Source: JAFGCL01 sp964492335
Lineage (GTDB): Bacteria; Chloroflexota; Dehalococcoidia; UBA2247; RBG-13-53-26
DNA length: 51,577 nt
Reading direction: 5' to 3'
NCBI GenBank assembly: GCA_964492335.1
Contig: CAZBJX010000015.1
Location: forward strand, 1-51,577
Of this stretch, positions 7,350 to 16,099 are shown piece by piece; within the stretch, counting starts at the first letter, position 1, and each line of letters begins with the position of its first letter. The notes under the pieces were generated by a model. The model had not been told where the DNA came from. It searched no databases and saw nothing but the letters and a program-made list of their open reading frames with translations. The position numbers and the translations under genes were made by a program.

Positions 7350-8558
7350 CTAGAGAAAGGGCCCCAGGGCCTGAATGAAGTTCTTGTAGACCTGCTGCAT
7401 CTCCCAGATGATCCCGGAGGGGCCCAGGTTCCACCACTCCCGGGGCGTGAAGTAGGCCGACACCTCGGCCTGAGAGCCGGAGCGGCCAAACCATTGGATC
7501 AGATGCAGGTTGTCGGACTGGATCAGCCACAGCGCCAGGTCGATTATGGCGGGGTCCCCGGTCAGCCGCGCCTTGTGGTAGGCCTGGGTCATCAGCTGGA
7601 ACACCGCCTGCTGCGCGGGATTGCCCAGGAAGAACTCGATGCCGCCCTCGCCCGCCCAGGTGCTGGGAAAGGCCGGCAAGGGCAGCTCGTAGCTGGAACC
7701 GCGGAACCGCTCTATGGCTTCGCCGGGGCGCATCGTCTTCACCCCGCGCCGGTCCAGCTCCTCCACCAGCTTCCTCATGAAATCGAATATCCCGGTGTCC
7801 TTGGAGTGGTGCTCGCCGAAGGTCTCGTAGTCCCAGGCCAGCAGCACGAAATCCCCCCAGGCCTGCCTCACCCAGTGGGAATACGCGTCGGCCATCAGCG
7901 GATAGGCCCACCAGCCCTTGTTGGAGAAGCGGTAGCCCACATCGTCGCTCAGCTCATAGTGCCGCGGCAGCAGCATCAGGTCCTTCCCCTGGTGGCGGTA
8001 CAGGTGGGTGGGCTCCCGCCACTCCATGACCCAGGGCCGGCCGTCCATCAGGGCACCCTTGAACCCGACGCCGTTGAGCGCGTGGTAGATGGGGTCCGAC
8101 ATCAGCATTTCGGTGGTATCGGTGACCTCGGGCCTCTTGCCCAGCAGCCCCTCCAGGTTGTCGCGGGACCAGGCCATGCGCTCGGCGAAGGCCGGCAGAT
8201 CGATCAGGGGCAGAAAGCTGTGATACGGCTCCACGTTGACCAGCTCCACGTTGGGGTGGGCCGCCAGCTTCTGGAAGAGGGCGTACAGCGCCGGGTCCCA
8301 CATCCGGGCCTGGCGCAGCGCCGACAGGGAGAACCCTATGGAGAAGGCCAGGCCCTGATCGGCAAACTGCAGGAACATCTCCGTCGCGGGGTAGTAGCAC
8401 CAGGTGGCCACCTTGTGGAAGTAGAACTCGTTCATCGGCTCGTCGAATAAGCACTGCTCTATCCGGGCCGCATCCGCGCCGGCGGGTATGGGCTCCGCCG
8501 GGAGCTTAAGTCTCCGGGGCTGGTGCAGGACGGTGTAGATGACCAGGTGCTCTGCCAT
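7350..8558 (-). CDS. glycoside hydrolase family 57 protein
   Basis: Probable retaining alpha-amylase or 4-alpha-glucanotransferase acting on cytoplasmic alpha-glucan, 402 aa without a signal peptide. Conserved family elements visible are HQP at residues 12-14, a probable nucleophile Glu in TTEMLMSDP near 149, and the acid/base Asp in WDYETFGEHH near 243. The C-terminal helical region ends with aromatic-rich segments. Its ATG directly abuts the stop of the upstream glycosyltransferase gene, so the two are translationally coupled. Substrate specificity cannot be read from the sequence; branching enzyme activity is also possible, but the protein is shorter than those of that type. Confidence 0.85.
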   Translation of the reverse strand: MAEHLVIYTVLHQPRRLKLPAEPIPAGADAARIEQCLFDEPMNEFYFHKVATWCYYPATEMFLQFADQGLAFSIGFSLSALRQARMWDPALYALFQKLAAHPNVELVNVEPYHSFLPLIDLPAFAERMAWSRDNLEGLLGKRPEVTDTTEMLMSDPIYHALNGVGFKGALMDGRPWVMEWREPTHLYRHQGKDLMLLPRHYELSDDVGYRFSNKGWWAYPLMADAYSHWVRQAWGDFVLLAWDYETFGEHHSKDTGIFDFMRKLVEELDRRGVKTMRPGEAIERFRGSSYELPLPAFPSTWAGEGGIEFFLGNPAQQAVFQLMTQAYHKARLTGDPAIIDLALWLIQSDNLHLIQWFGRSGSQAEVSAYFTPREWWNLGPSGIIWEMQQVYKNFIQALGPFL

Positions 8559-9938
8559 CTAGCTGCCCCCGGCGCCTTTCGGCGCTGCGGGCAGCAACTC
8601 CAGAGGCAGCCTGGTCTGCTCGAAGGTCTCCTCGACCTCCTCCGGCTCACCCTGCAGCGTGCCCTGCATCCGGGCCTGGTTCTCCACCTTGGCTATGAGA
8701 TTGAGCACCGCCACATCCCAGACGTAGTACCGGGCGGTGGCCCGGGCGGCCCGCCGCATGCGAATCCCTTCTTCGGGGTAGTCAATGACGTAGGTGAGAT
8801 GGCTCACGATCTCACTCGGGTCCGGCGTCTCCAGGACGAAGGCGTTGACGAACGGGATGGCGTAGTCCTCGCCCGTCGATCCGGTGAAGACGATTCCCCC
8901 GGCAGCCATGGCCTCCAGGCCCACCAGCCCGAAGGGCTCGCGGCCGCTGTTGGCCAGCACGCCGTCCACGGCGTTGTAGACCACCTGGAGGAAGGGCGTA
9001 GGCAGCTGGAACTTGACCAGGATGATGTCCGCCGGGGCCGCCTGGCCGATGGCAGCCAGGTAAGCCTCCAGGGACCCCTCGCGGCACCAGGCCTCCGTGA
9101 CTCTCAGGCCCATCTGCCGCGCGGCGCTGATCACCTCCCCGCCGTGCGGCTCCATGCCGCCCCTGGCCAGCAGCGTGGCCCGCCAGCCTCTCTCCTTGAG
9201 CCGGGCCACCGCCTGCACGGCCTGGTGCCACCGCTTGTCGGGGTCCCAGCGGGCCACCTTGACCAGGACGATGTCCGCGCCCACCACCCTCCGCACCTCC
9301 CGGACCAGGGCGGCATCCGTGTCCCCCAGCAGGTCCTTGGGGATGCCGTTGGGTATGACCAGGGGATTGACCCCGTACTCCCACATGAGGTGCTTCATGT
9401 ACCGGCTGACGGTGGTGATGGTGGTGGTGTAGCTCAGCCGCCCCCAGTTGATGCGGTGAAAGGAGAAGGTGTTGTTGGCGTTCCAGAAGAGCACCGCGTG
9501 GTCCCTCAGCCCGTGCTGCCATAGGATGTCGCTCACCCGGCTCATCACCTCGGTGGTGTGCCACTCCTCCCCCAGGACCACCACCAGCTTGCCCTCCGCC
9601 ACGGCCGGCGCCACCACGTAGTCCTTCACGAAATGGGGGATGGAGTCGTTGTAGTCCTGCTGCTTGGCCTCCTCGCCATCGTAGACGCCGTTGGGATGGT
9701 GCCGGCTGATCCACTGGCACCAGCGGTGCAGGACCAGCTTCCCGTTCACCCTCAGCTCCTCTCCGGGGAGGGCGGGGTCGCCGATGAAGAACAGGTGGGT
9801 GGTGTAGCCCTTGCGGGCCAGCGTGACCGCCAGGTTGTCGATGCGCACGCCCAGACCGCCGGCAGTGGCATAGCCGTCGGGGCCTTCGAAGCTCAAGAGG
9901 ACGAAGACCGTGTTCCTCGGCGTGATTCTCTTTCTCAT
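8559..9938 (-). CDS. GT4/GT5-like glycosyltransferase
   Basis: Retaining GT-B glycosyltransferase of about 459 aa. The N-terminal Rossmann domain has a glycine-rich loop for the sugar nucleotide (ATAGGLGVRIDNLA). The C-terminal domain has the EX7E motif (EPFGLVGLE), and PNGIPKDLL lies near the domain junction. Next to a phosphorylase and a GH57 enzyme it is likely a glycogen or oligosaccharide synthase, but the donor is unknown. I prefer ATG 9938, which follows AGGAGGG by 11 nt; an in-frame ATG at 9980 would place that site inside the gene. First gene of the glucan operon, with a predicted promoter at 9967-9996. Confidence 0.88.
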   Translation of the reverse strand: MRKRITPRNTVFVLLSFEGPDGYATAGGLGVRIDNLAVTLARKGYTTHLFFIGDPALPGEELRVNGKLVLHRWCQWISRHHPNGVYDGEEAKQQDYNDSIPHFVKDYVVAPAVAEGKLVVVLGEEWHTTEVMSRVSDILWQHGLRDHAVLFWNANNTFSFHRINWGRLSYTTTITTVSRYMKHLMWEYGVNPLVIPNGIPKDLLGDTDAALVREVRRVVGADIVLVKVARWDPDKRWHQAVQAVARLKERGWRATLLARGGMEPHGGEVISAARQMGLRVTEAWCREGSLEAYLAAIGQAAPADIILVKFQLPTPFLQVVYNAVDGVLANSGREPFGLVGLEAMAAGGIVFTGSTGEDYAIPFVNAFVLETPDPSEIVSHLTYVIDYPEEGIRMRRAARATARYYVWDVAVLNLIAKVENQARMQGTLQGEPEEVEETFEQTRLPLELLPAAPKGAGGS

Positions 9939-9966
9939 AATCAGAAAGGTCCCTCCTGCTAGATGC

Positions 9967-9996
9967 ATTCTAGCATGCAAATATTAGGTCGTACAA
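9967..9996 (-). promoter_or_regulatory. predicted promoter of the glucan operon
   Basis: Read on the minus strand: TTGTAC (plus 9991-9996), 18-nt spacer, TAGAAT (plus 9967-9972). The start of transcription is predicted near 9960, about 22 nt upstream of the glycosyltransferase start. The -10 box is good and the -35 weak. Confidence 0.5.
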
Positions 9997-10021
9997 TAGG
10001 GGATCCGGCCCGGGGGAAGAG

Positions 10022-10050
10022 TGGCCAGGCGGACGTCTTTGGGTTACACT
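10022..10050 (+). promoter_or_regulatory. predicted promoter giving a leaderless transcript
   Basis: TGGCCA (10022-10027), 17-nt spacer, TACACT (10045-10050). The predicted start falls within 1-3 nt of the ATG at 10059, so the mRNA may be leaderless. No Shine-Dalgarno sequence is visible before that ATG. Confidence 0.45.
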
Positions 10051-10058
10051 AACTAGCG

Positions 10059-10466
10059 ATGTCTCGGGCCCGGGGCAGACGGCCGGATACACACATGTGG
10101 CAGATGAAGTCTCATCGTCGCAGCTACGGGCGGGCCCGCACCCGGCAGGAGAGAGACGAGGCCATCCTCCGTTTCAGGCGAGGCCTGATCGGCGCAACAG
10201 CCATCGGGTGCGGCGCGCTGATGCTGGGGCTGCTGGGGGCCGTGGCCGGCACCATGTGGGGCCTGGCCCTGGAGGCGAGCATCTGGGCAGCAGCGCTGAG
10301 CGGCGGCCTGGTGGCTTTCCTGCTGGGGACGGTAATGATCCCCCTGAACAACCGGATAGGCACCACGCTGCCCCTGGGCTGCATCTCCATCGGCCTGCTG
10401 CTCTTTCTGGCCCTGCTGGGATCGCTCTTCTGGCTGGTCCGGCTGGTGGTCGGCCCGCAAGGATAG
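10059..10466 (+). CDS. hypothetical three-helix membrane protein (135 aa)
   Basis: A basic N-terminal cytoplasmic segment (about residues 1-42, many Arg) is followed by three hydrophobic helices at about 44-67, 72-95 and 104-128. I recognise no family. Divergent from the glucan operon. It may start leaderless at ATG 10059; internal ATGs at 10095 and 10104 are alternatives but have no better ribosome binding sites. The M20 peptidase gene follows about 100 nt later. Confidence 0.6.
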   Translation: MSRARGRRPDTHMWQMKSHRRSYGRARTRQERDEAILRFRRGLIGATAIGCGALMLGLLGAVAGTMWGLALEASIWAAALSGGLVAFLLGTVMIPLNNRIGTTLPLGCISIGLLLFLALLGSLFWLVRLVVGPQG

Positions 10467-10568
10467 CGCCGGAGGGCAGCCCCCAGCGGCACCGCGATGC
10501 TGCGCCCCGGCCCGCAAGACGAAGGCCGCGGGCCCCCGGCCCCGGACACGCCAGGAAGGAGGCCACAC

Positions 10569-11735
10569 GTGGACTACGTGCAGATTCTGAAGGACCTCAT
10601 TGCTATTGACACATCTGTCTCCCCCGTGCTGGACCCCAGCGCCAACTACGCCAGGGCCATGGACTACCTTGAGCCGCTGTTCCGGCAGGTCGGCTTCCAG
10701 ACCGAGAGGGTCTCCATACCCCCGGAGCATGCCGACGGCAAGAGCGGCCGTGTGAACCTGCTGGCCCATCGCCGGGACCGGGGCCTGCCCCGCCTCATAC
10801 TGTACACCCACATCGACGTCGTCCCCGCGCAGGGCTGGGACGCGTTCACACCCAGGGTGGCCGACGGCCGCATATACGGCCGGGGGGCCGCCGACATGAA
10901 GGGCGCCATCGCCGCACTGCTGCTGGGGCTGGAGCTGGCCCGGGACGGGGCGTGGAGGTTCGACACCTCGGTCATGGTGACCACCGACGAGGAAGTCGCC
11001 CAGGCCAGCCAGATCCGCTACCTTCGACCGTACCTCGAGCCGGTGTCCGGGGCCGGCTTCTTCAGCCTGGACACCAGCTTCGGCTACGTGCAGGTGGCCG
11101 CCCTGGGCTGCCTGCACATGGAGATCAGGGTGAAGGGCCACTCGGTGCACTCCGGGATGTCGCACCTGGGGGAGAATGCCGTGGAGAAGGCCGTCCCGGT
11201 GCTCCACGCCCTCTTGGAGCTGAAGAAGAAGGTCACCCGCCGCAGGTCCCGCGTTCCCGTTCACCCGGACACCGGGCTGGAGGTGATGGAGCCGCGCCTC
11301 AACATCAACATGGTCCGCGGCGGGCTGAAGGCGAACATCGTGCCCGACGAGTGCGTCATTACCGTGGACCGGAGGCTCATCCCGGAGGAGAGTCTGGCCG
11401 AGGCCGAGAAGGAGCTGATGGAGGCCCTGTCCTCGGTCGGCGGCGTGCAGTGGGACATCCCCGGCATCACCCGGAACCCCACCGTGCCCCCCCTGGACGA
11501 TCCCATCACGGGGGAGCTCGCCGGCATTCTGGAGGAGGTGACCGGCCACACCGGCCAGTACGGGGAGATGGGGTCAGGGGACTTCGGGCCCATAGTGGTC
11601 CTCGAGTGGGGCGCCAGGCTCTTCGGCCTGGGCACCATCCGGGCCGACTGCGGCATCCACGGCGTGAACGAGTTCGTCTACCAGAAGGACATCGAAGACC
11701 TGGCGCTGGTCATCTCCCGCTTCGTGACCGGGTGA
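10569..11735 (+). CDS. M20 family metallopeptidase (ArgE/DapE/CPG2-like)
   Basis: Zinc-dependent aminoacylase or peptidase of 388 aa. Metal-ligand motifs are in order: HIDVVP near residue 80, GRGAADMKG near 108, TTDEE near 139 (catalytic Glu plus metal Glu), SLDTS near 165, and a C-terminal GIHGVNE His. The dimerisation domain lies between about 180 and 290. The GTG start at 10569 follows AGGAAGGAGG by 7 nt, while the longer frame from 10497 begins with a Pro/Gly-rich tail. The exact substrate (succinyl-diaminopimelate, acetylornithine or a dipeptide) cannot be decided. No lysine or arginine pathway genes are adjacent. Confidence 0.88.
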   Translation: MDYVQILKDLIAIDTSVSPVLDPSANYARAMDYLEPLFRQVGFQTERVSIPPEHADGKSGRVNLLAHRRDRGLPRLILYTHIDVVPAQGWDAFTPRVADGRIYGRGAADMKGAIAALLLGLELARDGAWRFDTSVMVTTDEEVAQASQIRYLRPYLEPVSGAGFFSLDTSFGYVQVAALGCLHMEIRVKGHSVHSGMSHLGENAVEKAVPVLHALLELKKKVTRRRSRVPVHPDTGLEVMEPRLNINMVRGGLKANIVPDECVITVDRRLIPEESLAEAEKELMEALSSVGGVQWDIPGITRNPTVPPLDDPITGELAGILEEVTGHTGQYGEMGSGDFGPIVVLEWGARLFGLGTIRADCGIHGVNEFVYQKDIEDLALVISRFVTG

Positions 11736-11841
11736 CCCCGCAGGGCGCGCCCGGGGGCTGCGGGGCCGCGCCCCGGGGTGCCGCCGCGGAGGCCCCACCC
11801 GGCCATCCGCCCGGTACCCGGGCCGCCGCGGTCAGCCCGGT

Positions 11842-11946
11842 TTGCCCGCCCCGGCGCGCCTGATGTATCATACCTCTTGACTGACAATTGGAGGGCGGAC
11901 TCGCCCGCCCGCACCCACACTACTTGATTGGCCGCGAACAGCGGCC
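11842..11946 (+). promoter_or_regulatory. promoter and structured leader of the CaiB-type gene
   Basis: TTGCCC (11842-11847), 18-nt spacer, TATCAT (11866-11871); both boxes and the spacing match the bL25 promoter. The roughly 90-nt leader can form a hairpin GGGCG/CGCCC (11893-11906) and a stronger one, GGCCGC-GAACA-GCGGCC (11930-11946), ending a few bases before the ribosome binding site. Structure-based control of translation is possible. Confidence 0.6.
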
Positions 11947-11967
11947 GACATTGATGAGGAGGTTCAA

Positions 11968-13182
11968 TTGGCATCGGCACTTGGCGGAATCAGGGTAATC
12001 GACACTTGCGGATTCGGACCGGCTTCGCTGGCGGCCATGACCATGGGCGACATGGGGGCGGACGTGATCAAGGTGGAAATGCCCCCGGGAGGCGGGCACA
12101 AGGGCGTCGGCGAAGGCCTGGTCTACTACCCGGAGCAGCAGGATGAGGCCCTCAGGATGGTAGCCTGCGCGGCGATGGACCGCAACAAGAAGAAGGTCTC
12201 CATCAACATGCGCACGCTGGCGGGCCAGACCATCTTCCAGAAGCTGGCCGGGACAGCGGACGTTGTCCTCGAATCGTTCCGGCCCGGGGTCATGGACCGC
12301 ATGAACGTGGGCTACGCCGCGCTCTCCAAGATCAACCCCCGGCTCGTCTACTGCGCCGTCTCGGGCTACGGACAGACCGGCCCCTACCGCGACTACGTAG
12401 GCCATGACGGCAATTACGCGGGGTTCGGCGGCATCCTGGGGATGACGGGCGACCGCGTCGGCGGCCCCCCGGTCCTGGCGCTGAACATCGTCGCCGATAT
12501 GGCCGTGGCCTACCTGAACGGGCTGTCCGCCATCATGATCGCCCTCTTCGCCAGGGAGAGGACCGGCAGGGGCCAGATGGTGGACGTCTCCATGATGGAC
12601 GGAGTCGTGGGGCTGCTGGCCGGCGTGCCCGGCGCCGTGGAGTACCCCTTCAGCGGCGTCAAGCCGGTCCGCGGCGACACGCTGACCAGCGGGAACAACC
12701 CCTACTACGCCGTGTTCGAGACCAAGGACAAGAAGTGGCTCAGCGTCTGCCCCATCGAGCCGCGTTTCTGGTCCAACCTGTGCAAGGCCATCGGCCGGGA
12801 AGACCTGATGGCCCACGAGTTCGACCCCAGCCCCAAGAAGGACGAGATCATGGCCGACCTGCGCAAGATCTTCCTCACCAGGGGCCGGGACGAGTGGTTC
12901 GAGATGCTGGCCCCGCTGGACGTGCCGGTGGGCAAGGTCCTGGAGATAGACGAGGTCTTCGAGGACCCCCAGGCGAAGGCCCGCCAGGCCGTGCTGGAGA
13001 TACCCCACCCCAAGTTCGGCAAGATCAAGCAGGTGGGCATCAGCATCAAGCTGTCGGACACCCCGGGCTCCATCCAGAGGCTTTCCGTCCCGCAGTCCCA
13101 CGATACCGAAGAGGTCATGCGGGGCCTGGGCTACTCCAGCGAAGAAATCGAGAAGCTGCGCGGCGAAGGGGCCATACATTAG
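11968..13182 (+). CDS. CaiB/BaiF (class III) CoA-transferase
   Basis: Transfers CoA between carboxylic acids. 404 aa, normal family length. The family core is clear: an N-terminal GADVIKVE segment, the NKKKVSINMRT loop (about 72-83), the catalytic Asp in GHDGNYAGFGG near residue 146, and RTGRGQMVDVSM near 195. Start is TTG 11968 with GATGAGGAGG upstream; no better ATG fits. No beta-oxidation or dehydratase partner is adjacent, so the acyl substrate is unknown. Monocistronic from the TTGCCC/TATCAT promoter. Confidence 0.92.
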   Translation: MASALGGIRVIDTCGFGPASLAAMTMGDMGADVIKVEMPPGGGHKGVGEGLVYYPEQQDEALRMVACAAMDRNKKKVSINMRTLAGQTIFQKLAGTADVVLESFRPGVMDRMNVGYAALSKINPRLVYCAVSGYGQTGPYRDYVGHDGNYAGFGGILGMTGDRVGGPPVLALNIVADMAVAYLNGLSAIMIALFARERTGRGQMVDVSMMDGVVGLLAGVPGAVEYPFSGVKPVRGDTLTSGNNPYYAVFETKDKKWLSVCPIEPRFWSNLCKAIGREDLMAHEFDPSPKKDEIMADLRKIFLTRGRDEWFEMLAPLDVPVGKVLEIDEVFEDPQAKARQAVLEIPHPKFGKIKQVGISIKLSDTPGSIQRLSVPQSHDTEEVMRGLGYSSEEIEKLRGEGAIH

Positions 13183-13332
13183 GCTGCTGCGGCGCAGCTG
13201 CCATGCAGACTGCCGGCGAGGTCAGGCGGGACAGCTGCCTGGCCTCGCCTTCATTGTGCCCGTCGGGCGGGCCCCGCTCTTGCCCCCGCGCTGTATGATT
13301 ATGGACAGACACGTTGGGGGGGTTGGCACTTC

Positions 13333-14172
13333 ATGATGAAAACGATCGTCTGGCTGACGGCCCTGACAGCGCTGCTGGCAGCCTCGCTGACCAGCGCCGG
13401 CTGCGCCTCGAGCACCGCACTGGAGGAGATGGTGGCCAGGGTGCCGCGGGGCGTGGTCTCTTTCAGATACGTTGACGTCGCCGCCATAAGAGGCGACCCC
13501 GAACTGTCAGGCCTCCATGACTCCTGGAAGGCGGCCGTCGGCGCCCGCCTGGAGGCCCATGGCATCAACCCCGCCGATGTAAACGTCTTCGCCCTGGGGA
13601 CGAGCGCCACCATGCGCTGCACCCTGCTCGAAGGGTGCTTCGACGTGGAGGGGGTCAGGGGCAGCCTGAAGGACCGGGGCTTCGACAGGGGCGAGTACAA
13701 GGGCGTGCAAATGTGGGAGATGAAGGCGGGGTCGGGGTACGATTCCGACCCCGGGGTGGCGCTGATGGGCGGCCTGATCATCCTGGGCAATGAGAGCGGC
13801 GTGAAGGGCTGCATCAAGGTCATCAGGGAGGGCGACGCCTCGCTTCTCAACAAGGCGGATGTGAAGCAGGTGGTCGGGCGGCTCCCCGCCGGGCTCTATG
13901 TGGACCTGGAAAGGTCGGCCCTGATCGGCCTCATCGTGAAGGGATTCGAAGCCTACGGGCTGTCGGCGCAGAAGGGGGACAGCGACACCCTCAGCATTGC
14001 CGGCGTGGTCAAGTTCGAAGACGAGGACGATGCCGACGGCGGCCGCAGCGCCCTTCAGACCTTGATGGAGACCATGTTCGAAGACGTGGATGTCTCCCAG
14101 AACGGGGAATTCCTGAAGGCCACCGCCAGGATTGACGTAGACCGCACGGCCTTCATGTTCAGCGGGCTGTGA
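13333..14172 (+). CDS. predicted lipoprotein, unknown function (279 aa)
   Basis: Begins with a signal peptide and lipobox: Lys at position 3, hydrophobic stretch 5-18, then LTSAGC with the lipidated Cys near residue 24. The mature part is a mixed alpha/beta protein with repeated Val/Gly/Asp-rich strands and no catalytic motif I recognise. Its length and periodicity suggest a substrate-free, surface-exposed domain like those of DUF3352-type lipoproteins, but this is only a resemblance. ATG ATG at 13333/13336 follows a G-rich tract. The nitroreductase gene follows after 18 nt and may be co-transcribed. Confidence 0.7.
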   Translation: MMKTIVWLTALTALLAASLTSAGCASSTALEEMVARVPRGVVSFRYVDVAAIRGDPELSGLHDSWKAAVGARLEAHGINPADVNVFALGTSATMRCTLLEGCFDVEGVRGSLKDRGFDRGEYKGVQMWEMKAGSGYDSDPGVALMGGLIILGNESGVKGCIKVIREGDASLLNKADVKQVVGRLPAGLYVDLERSALIGLIVKGFEAYGLSAQKGDSDTLSIAGVVKFEDEDDADGGRSALQTLMETMFEDVDVSQNGEFLKATARIDVDRTAFMFSGL

Positions 14173-14190
14173 CCCGGTCCGGCGGACGGC

Positions 14191-14856
14191 ATGGACGTGA
14201 TTGAGGCCATCCACACCAGAAGGAGCGTACGGGCCTTCAAGCCGGACCCCGTTCCCAGGGAGGTCCTGCGGGACATACTGCAGGCCGCGCTGCGGGCCCC
14301 CTCATGGGAGAACACCCAGCCCTGGGAGATCGCCGTCCTGGGCGGCGAGATCATGAAGAACGTCAAGGAGGCCCTGGCGGCCATGGGGCTGGCCGGGGAG
14401 AAGCCTCAGCTGGACTTCCCCTGGCCCAGGTTCACCGGGCCCTGCCTGGAGCGCCTCCGGGCCGACGGCCGGCGCCTGGTCCGGGAGCTGGGGCTGGGCA
14501 GGGAAGATCCCGACGCCATGCGGCGCTGGCGGATGGGCATGAGGTCCTTCTTCGATGCCCCCAACGGCGTGGTGATGTACATGGATGCCTCCCTCTCCCA
14601 GTGGTCCCTGCTGGACATGGGCATCGCCGCCCAGAACCTCATGCTGGCGGCCTGGCACCACGGCGTGGGCTCCTGCGCGCTGGCGGCCGCGGTGGCCTAT
14701 CCCCAGGTGCTGCGGAGCCTGCTGGACCTGCCCGAGTCCAAGAAGATGGTGCTGGGCGTGGCCCTGGGGTACCCGGACACTCAGCAGCCGGCGGCCACGT
14801 TCCGCGCCAGCCGCGAGCCCATGGAGAAGCTGGTCACCTGGCGCGGCTTCGACTAG
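14191..14856 (+). CDS. nitroreductase-family FMN oxidoreductase
   Basis: NAD(P)H-dependent flavoprotein of 221 aa. The N-terminal FMN phosphate-binding motif is TRRSVRAF (9-16) and the flavin-site stretch is RAPSWENTQPWE (35-46); the C-terminal segment GVALGYPD is typical of the fold. An insertion of about 40 residues (75-115) is longer than in small nitroreductases. The physiological substrate is unknown. It overlaps the convergent Memo-like gene by 4 nt, the two stop codons interlocking. Confidence 0.9.
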   Translation: MDVIEAIHTRRSVRAFKPDPVPREVLRDILQAALRAPSWENTQPWEIAVLGGEIMKNVKEALAAMGLAGEKPQLDFPWPRFTGPCLERLRADGRRLVRELGLGREDPDAMRRWRMGMRSFFDAPNGVVMYMDASLSQWSLLDMGIAAQNLMLAAWHHGVGSCALAAAVAYPQVLRSLLDLPESKKMVLGVALGYPDTQQPAATFRASREPMEKLVTWRGFD

Positions 14857-16085
14857 GCCCCGCGGTAGACCATGCCGCAGATGGAGACTATTGAGGTCCC
14901 GTCCGGGCTGGCCGGGCACTGGGCGTATCCCGCCGGCGTGCCCTTCATTCCCGCCAGGGCCGCCAGCATGATGTAGATCGGCGGGATGCCGCAGATCCGC
15001 CTCTGGTCTCCGTCCCGGGCCACATCCTGCCAGAAAGCCTCCGGGTCCGCCACCCGCAGCACCTCCATGAGCCGCCGGTCCTGCGCTTCCAGCCTGGCGC
15101 GGCCGGCCGGGTCCAGCGGCAGCAGGTCCCCGAAGGCCGGGCCCACGTGGGCCAGGTCGGCGGCGGCCACCACCACCGTGCGGCGCCGGCCCATGGCTTC
15201 CCGCAGCACCTCGATGGTCGCCGCCACGGAGGCGCTGTCCGCAGGGCTGGCCCCCCGGCCCATGAAGAGGTCAAGGGACCCGCAAAGGGCCGGCACCACG
15301 GGGCACGGCTTCTCCTTCATAAGGCTGTGCGCCCAGATGAGGGCCGCCTCGACCGAGTGCTCCCCGCGGTGGCGCAGCTCCCCGCTGAAGACCTCGTCCT
15401 CCCCGGCCAGCGCGGCGATCCGGTCCACCACCTCCCGGTCGGTGCGGACCACGCCCCAGGGCGTTTCGTAGCTCTGCCGCGTGACGGTGACCCGGCCCGC
15501 GCCGCCGCTGTGATCGGTGCCCAGGAACACCATGAGCTCGGCCTCTCTCACCGCTGCGGCCGCCGCCGCCCAGACCACCCCGTAGACCGGCCCGCCCCGG
15601 GCGAAGTCGATGTGGGGGCTGATGACGCCCCGGACCTCGCCGGCCTCCCCGGGGCCTCCCGGCGGCCCGCACTCCTTGCGGCCCGCCTCGAGGTATCCAT
15701 CGAGCACGTCCCCCAGCTCCCGCGGGTCCTCCGGGCAGGACCTTCCGGCCATCACGGGGGGCCTCGAGGCGGCCTTGCGGTACTCCCGGGTGACCGACTC
15801 CACGGCCCGGGCGAAACGGTCGTTGTCCAGGAAGAGCGCGGCATCCAGCTGGGATATCACGTCCCCCACCACGGCCGGGCTCAGGGGCACCCCGGTCCGC
15901 AGCTCGAAGCCCGAGCGGAGCGCCCCCGCGTCGCGGCTCCCGTCCATCAGGACCAGCAGCGGCCCCAGGGCGGCCGGCACAAACAGCACCCTGTCGCCCA
16001 GCGCCAGGGGATCGGACAGGACAAAGCCCTGCTGCCCCTGGTGCTCTACCTGCTCCAGCCGGATGGCCCTCAGTCTGGGGTTCAT
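14853..16085 (-). CDS. Memo-like protein (AmmeMemoRadiSam system protein B) with N-terminal PqqD/RRE-like region
   Basis: The C-terminal 270 residues are the MEMO1 fold, with SPHIDFARGG, FLGTDHSG, HRGEHSVE and ADLAHVGPAFG carrying the conserved His/Asp/Cys-type active-site positions. The first 120 residues form a separate domain with the pattern seen in PqqD-like winged helices (LSDPLALG..., then LLVLMDGSRDAGALRSGF and a terminal helix), a fold used elsewhere to bind peptides. The ATG at 16085 follows GAGG at a usable distance; GTG 16097 is the longer alternative. It is the second gene after the iron-sulfur protein, same strand, 15 nt apart. The usual AMMECR1 and radical-SAM partners are absent from this window. 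Confidence 0.85.
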   Translation of the reverse strand: MNPRLRAIRLEQVEHQGQQGFVLSDPLALGDRVLFVPAALGPLLVLMDGSRDAGALRSGFELRTGVPLSPAVVGDVISQLDAALFLDNDRFARAVESVTREYRKAASRPPVMAGRSCPEDPRELGDVLDGYLEAGRKECGPPGGPGEAGEVRGVISPHIDFARGGPVYGVVWAAAAAAVREAELMVFLGTDHSGGAGRVTVTRQSYETPWGVVRTDREVVDRIAALAGEDEVFSGELRHRGEHSVEAALIWAHSLMKEKPCPVVPALCGSLDLFMGRGASPADSASVAATIEVLREAMGRRRTVVVAAADLAHVGPAFGDLLPLDPAGRARLEAQDRRLMEVLRVADPEAFWQDVARDGDQRRICGIPPIYIMLAALAGMKGTPAGYAQCPASPDGTSIVSICGMVYRGA

Positions 16086-16099
16086 CAGGCCGGACACCT

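Noticed and set aside
5245..7353. Long antisense ORF over the phosphorylase gene
   Set aside because: High GC leaves antisense frames open; the translation is His/Pro/Val-rich without domains. The same applies to 20022-22508 and 36737-40630 on the minus strand.
9983..9989. ATTAGGT half-site in the glucan operon promoter region
   Set aside because: Single half-site; the partner, the GCGCATG core spacing and the CCATAAT distance are not conserved.
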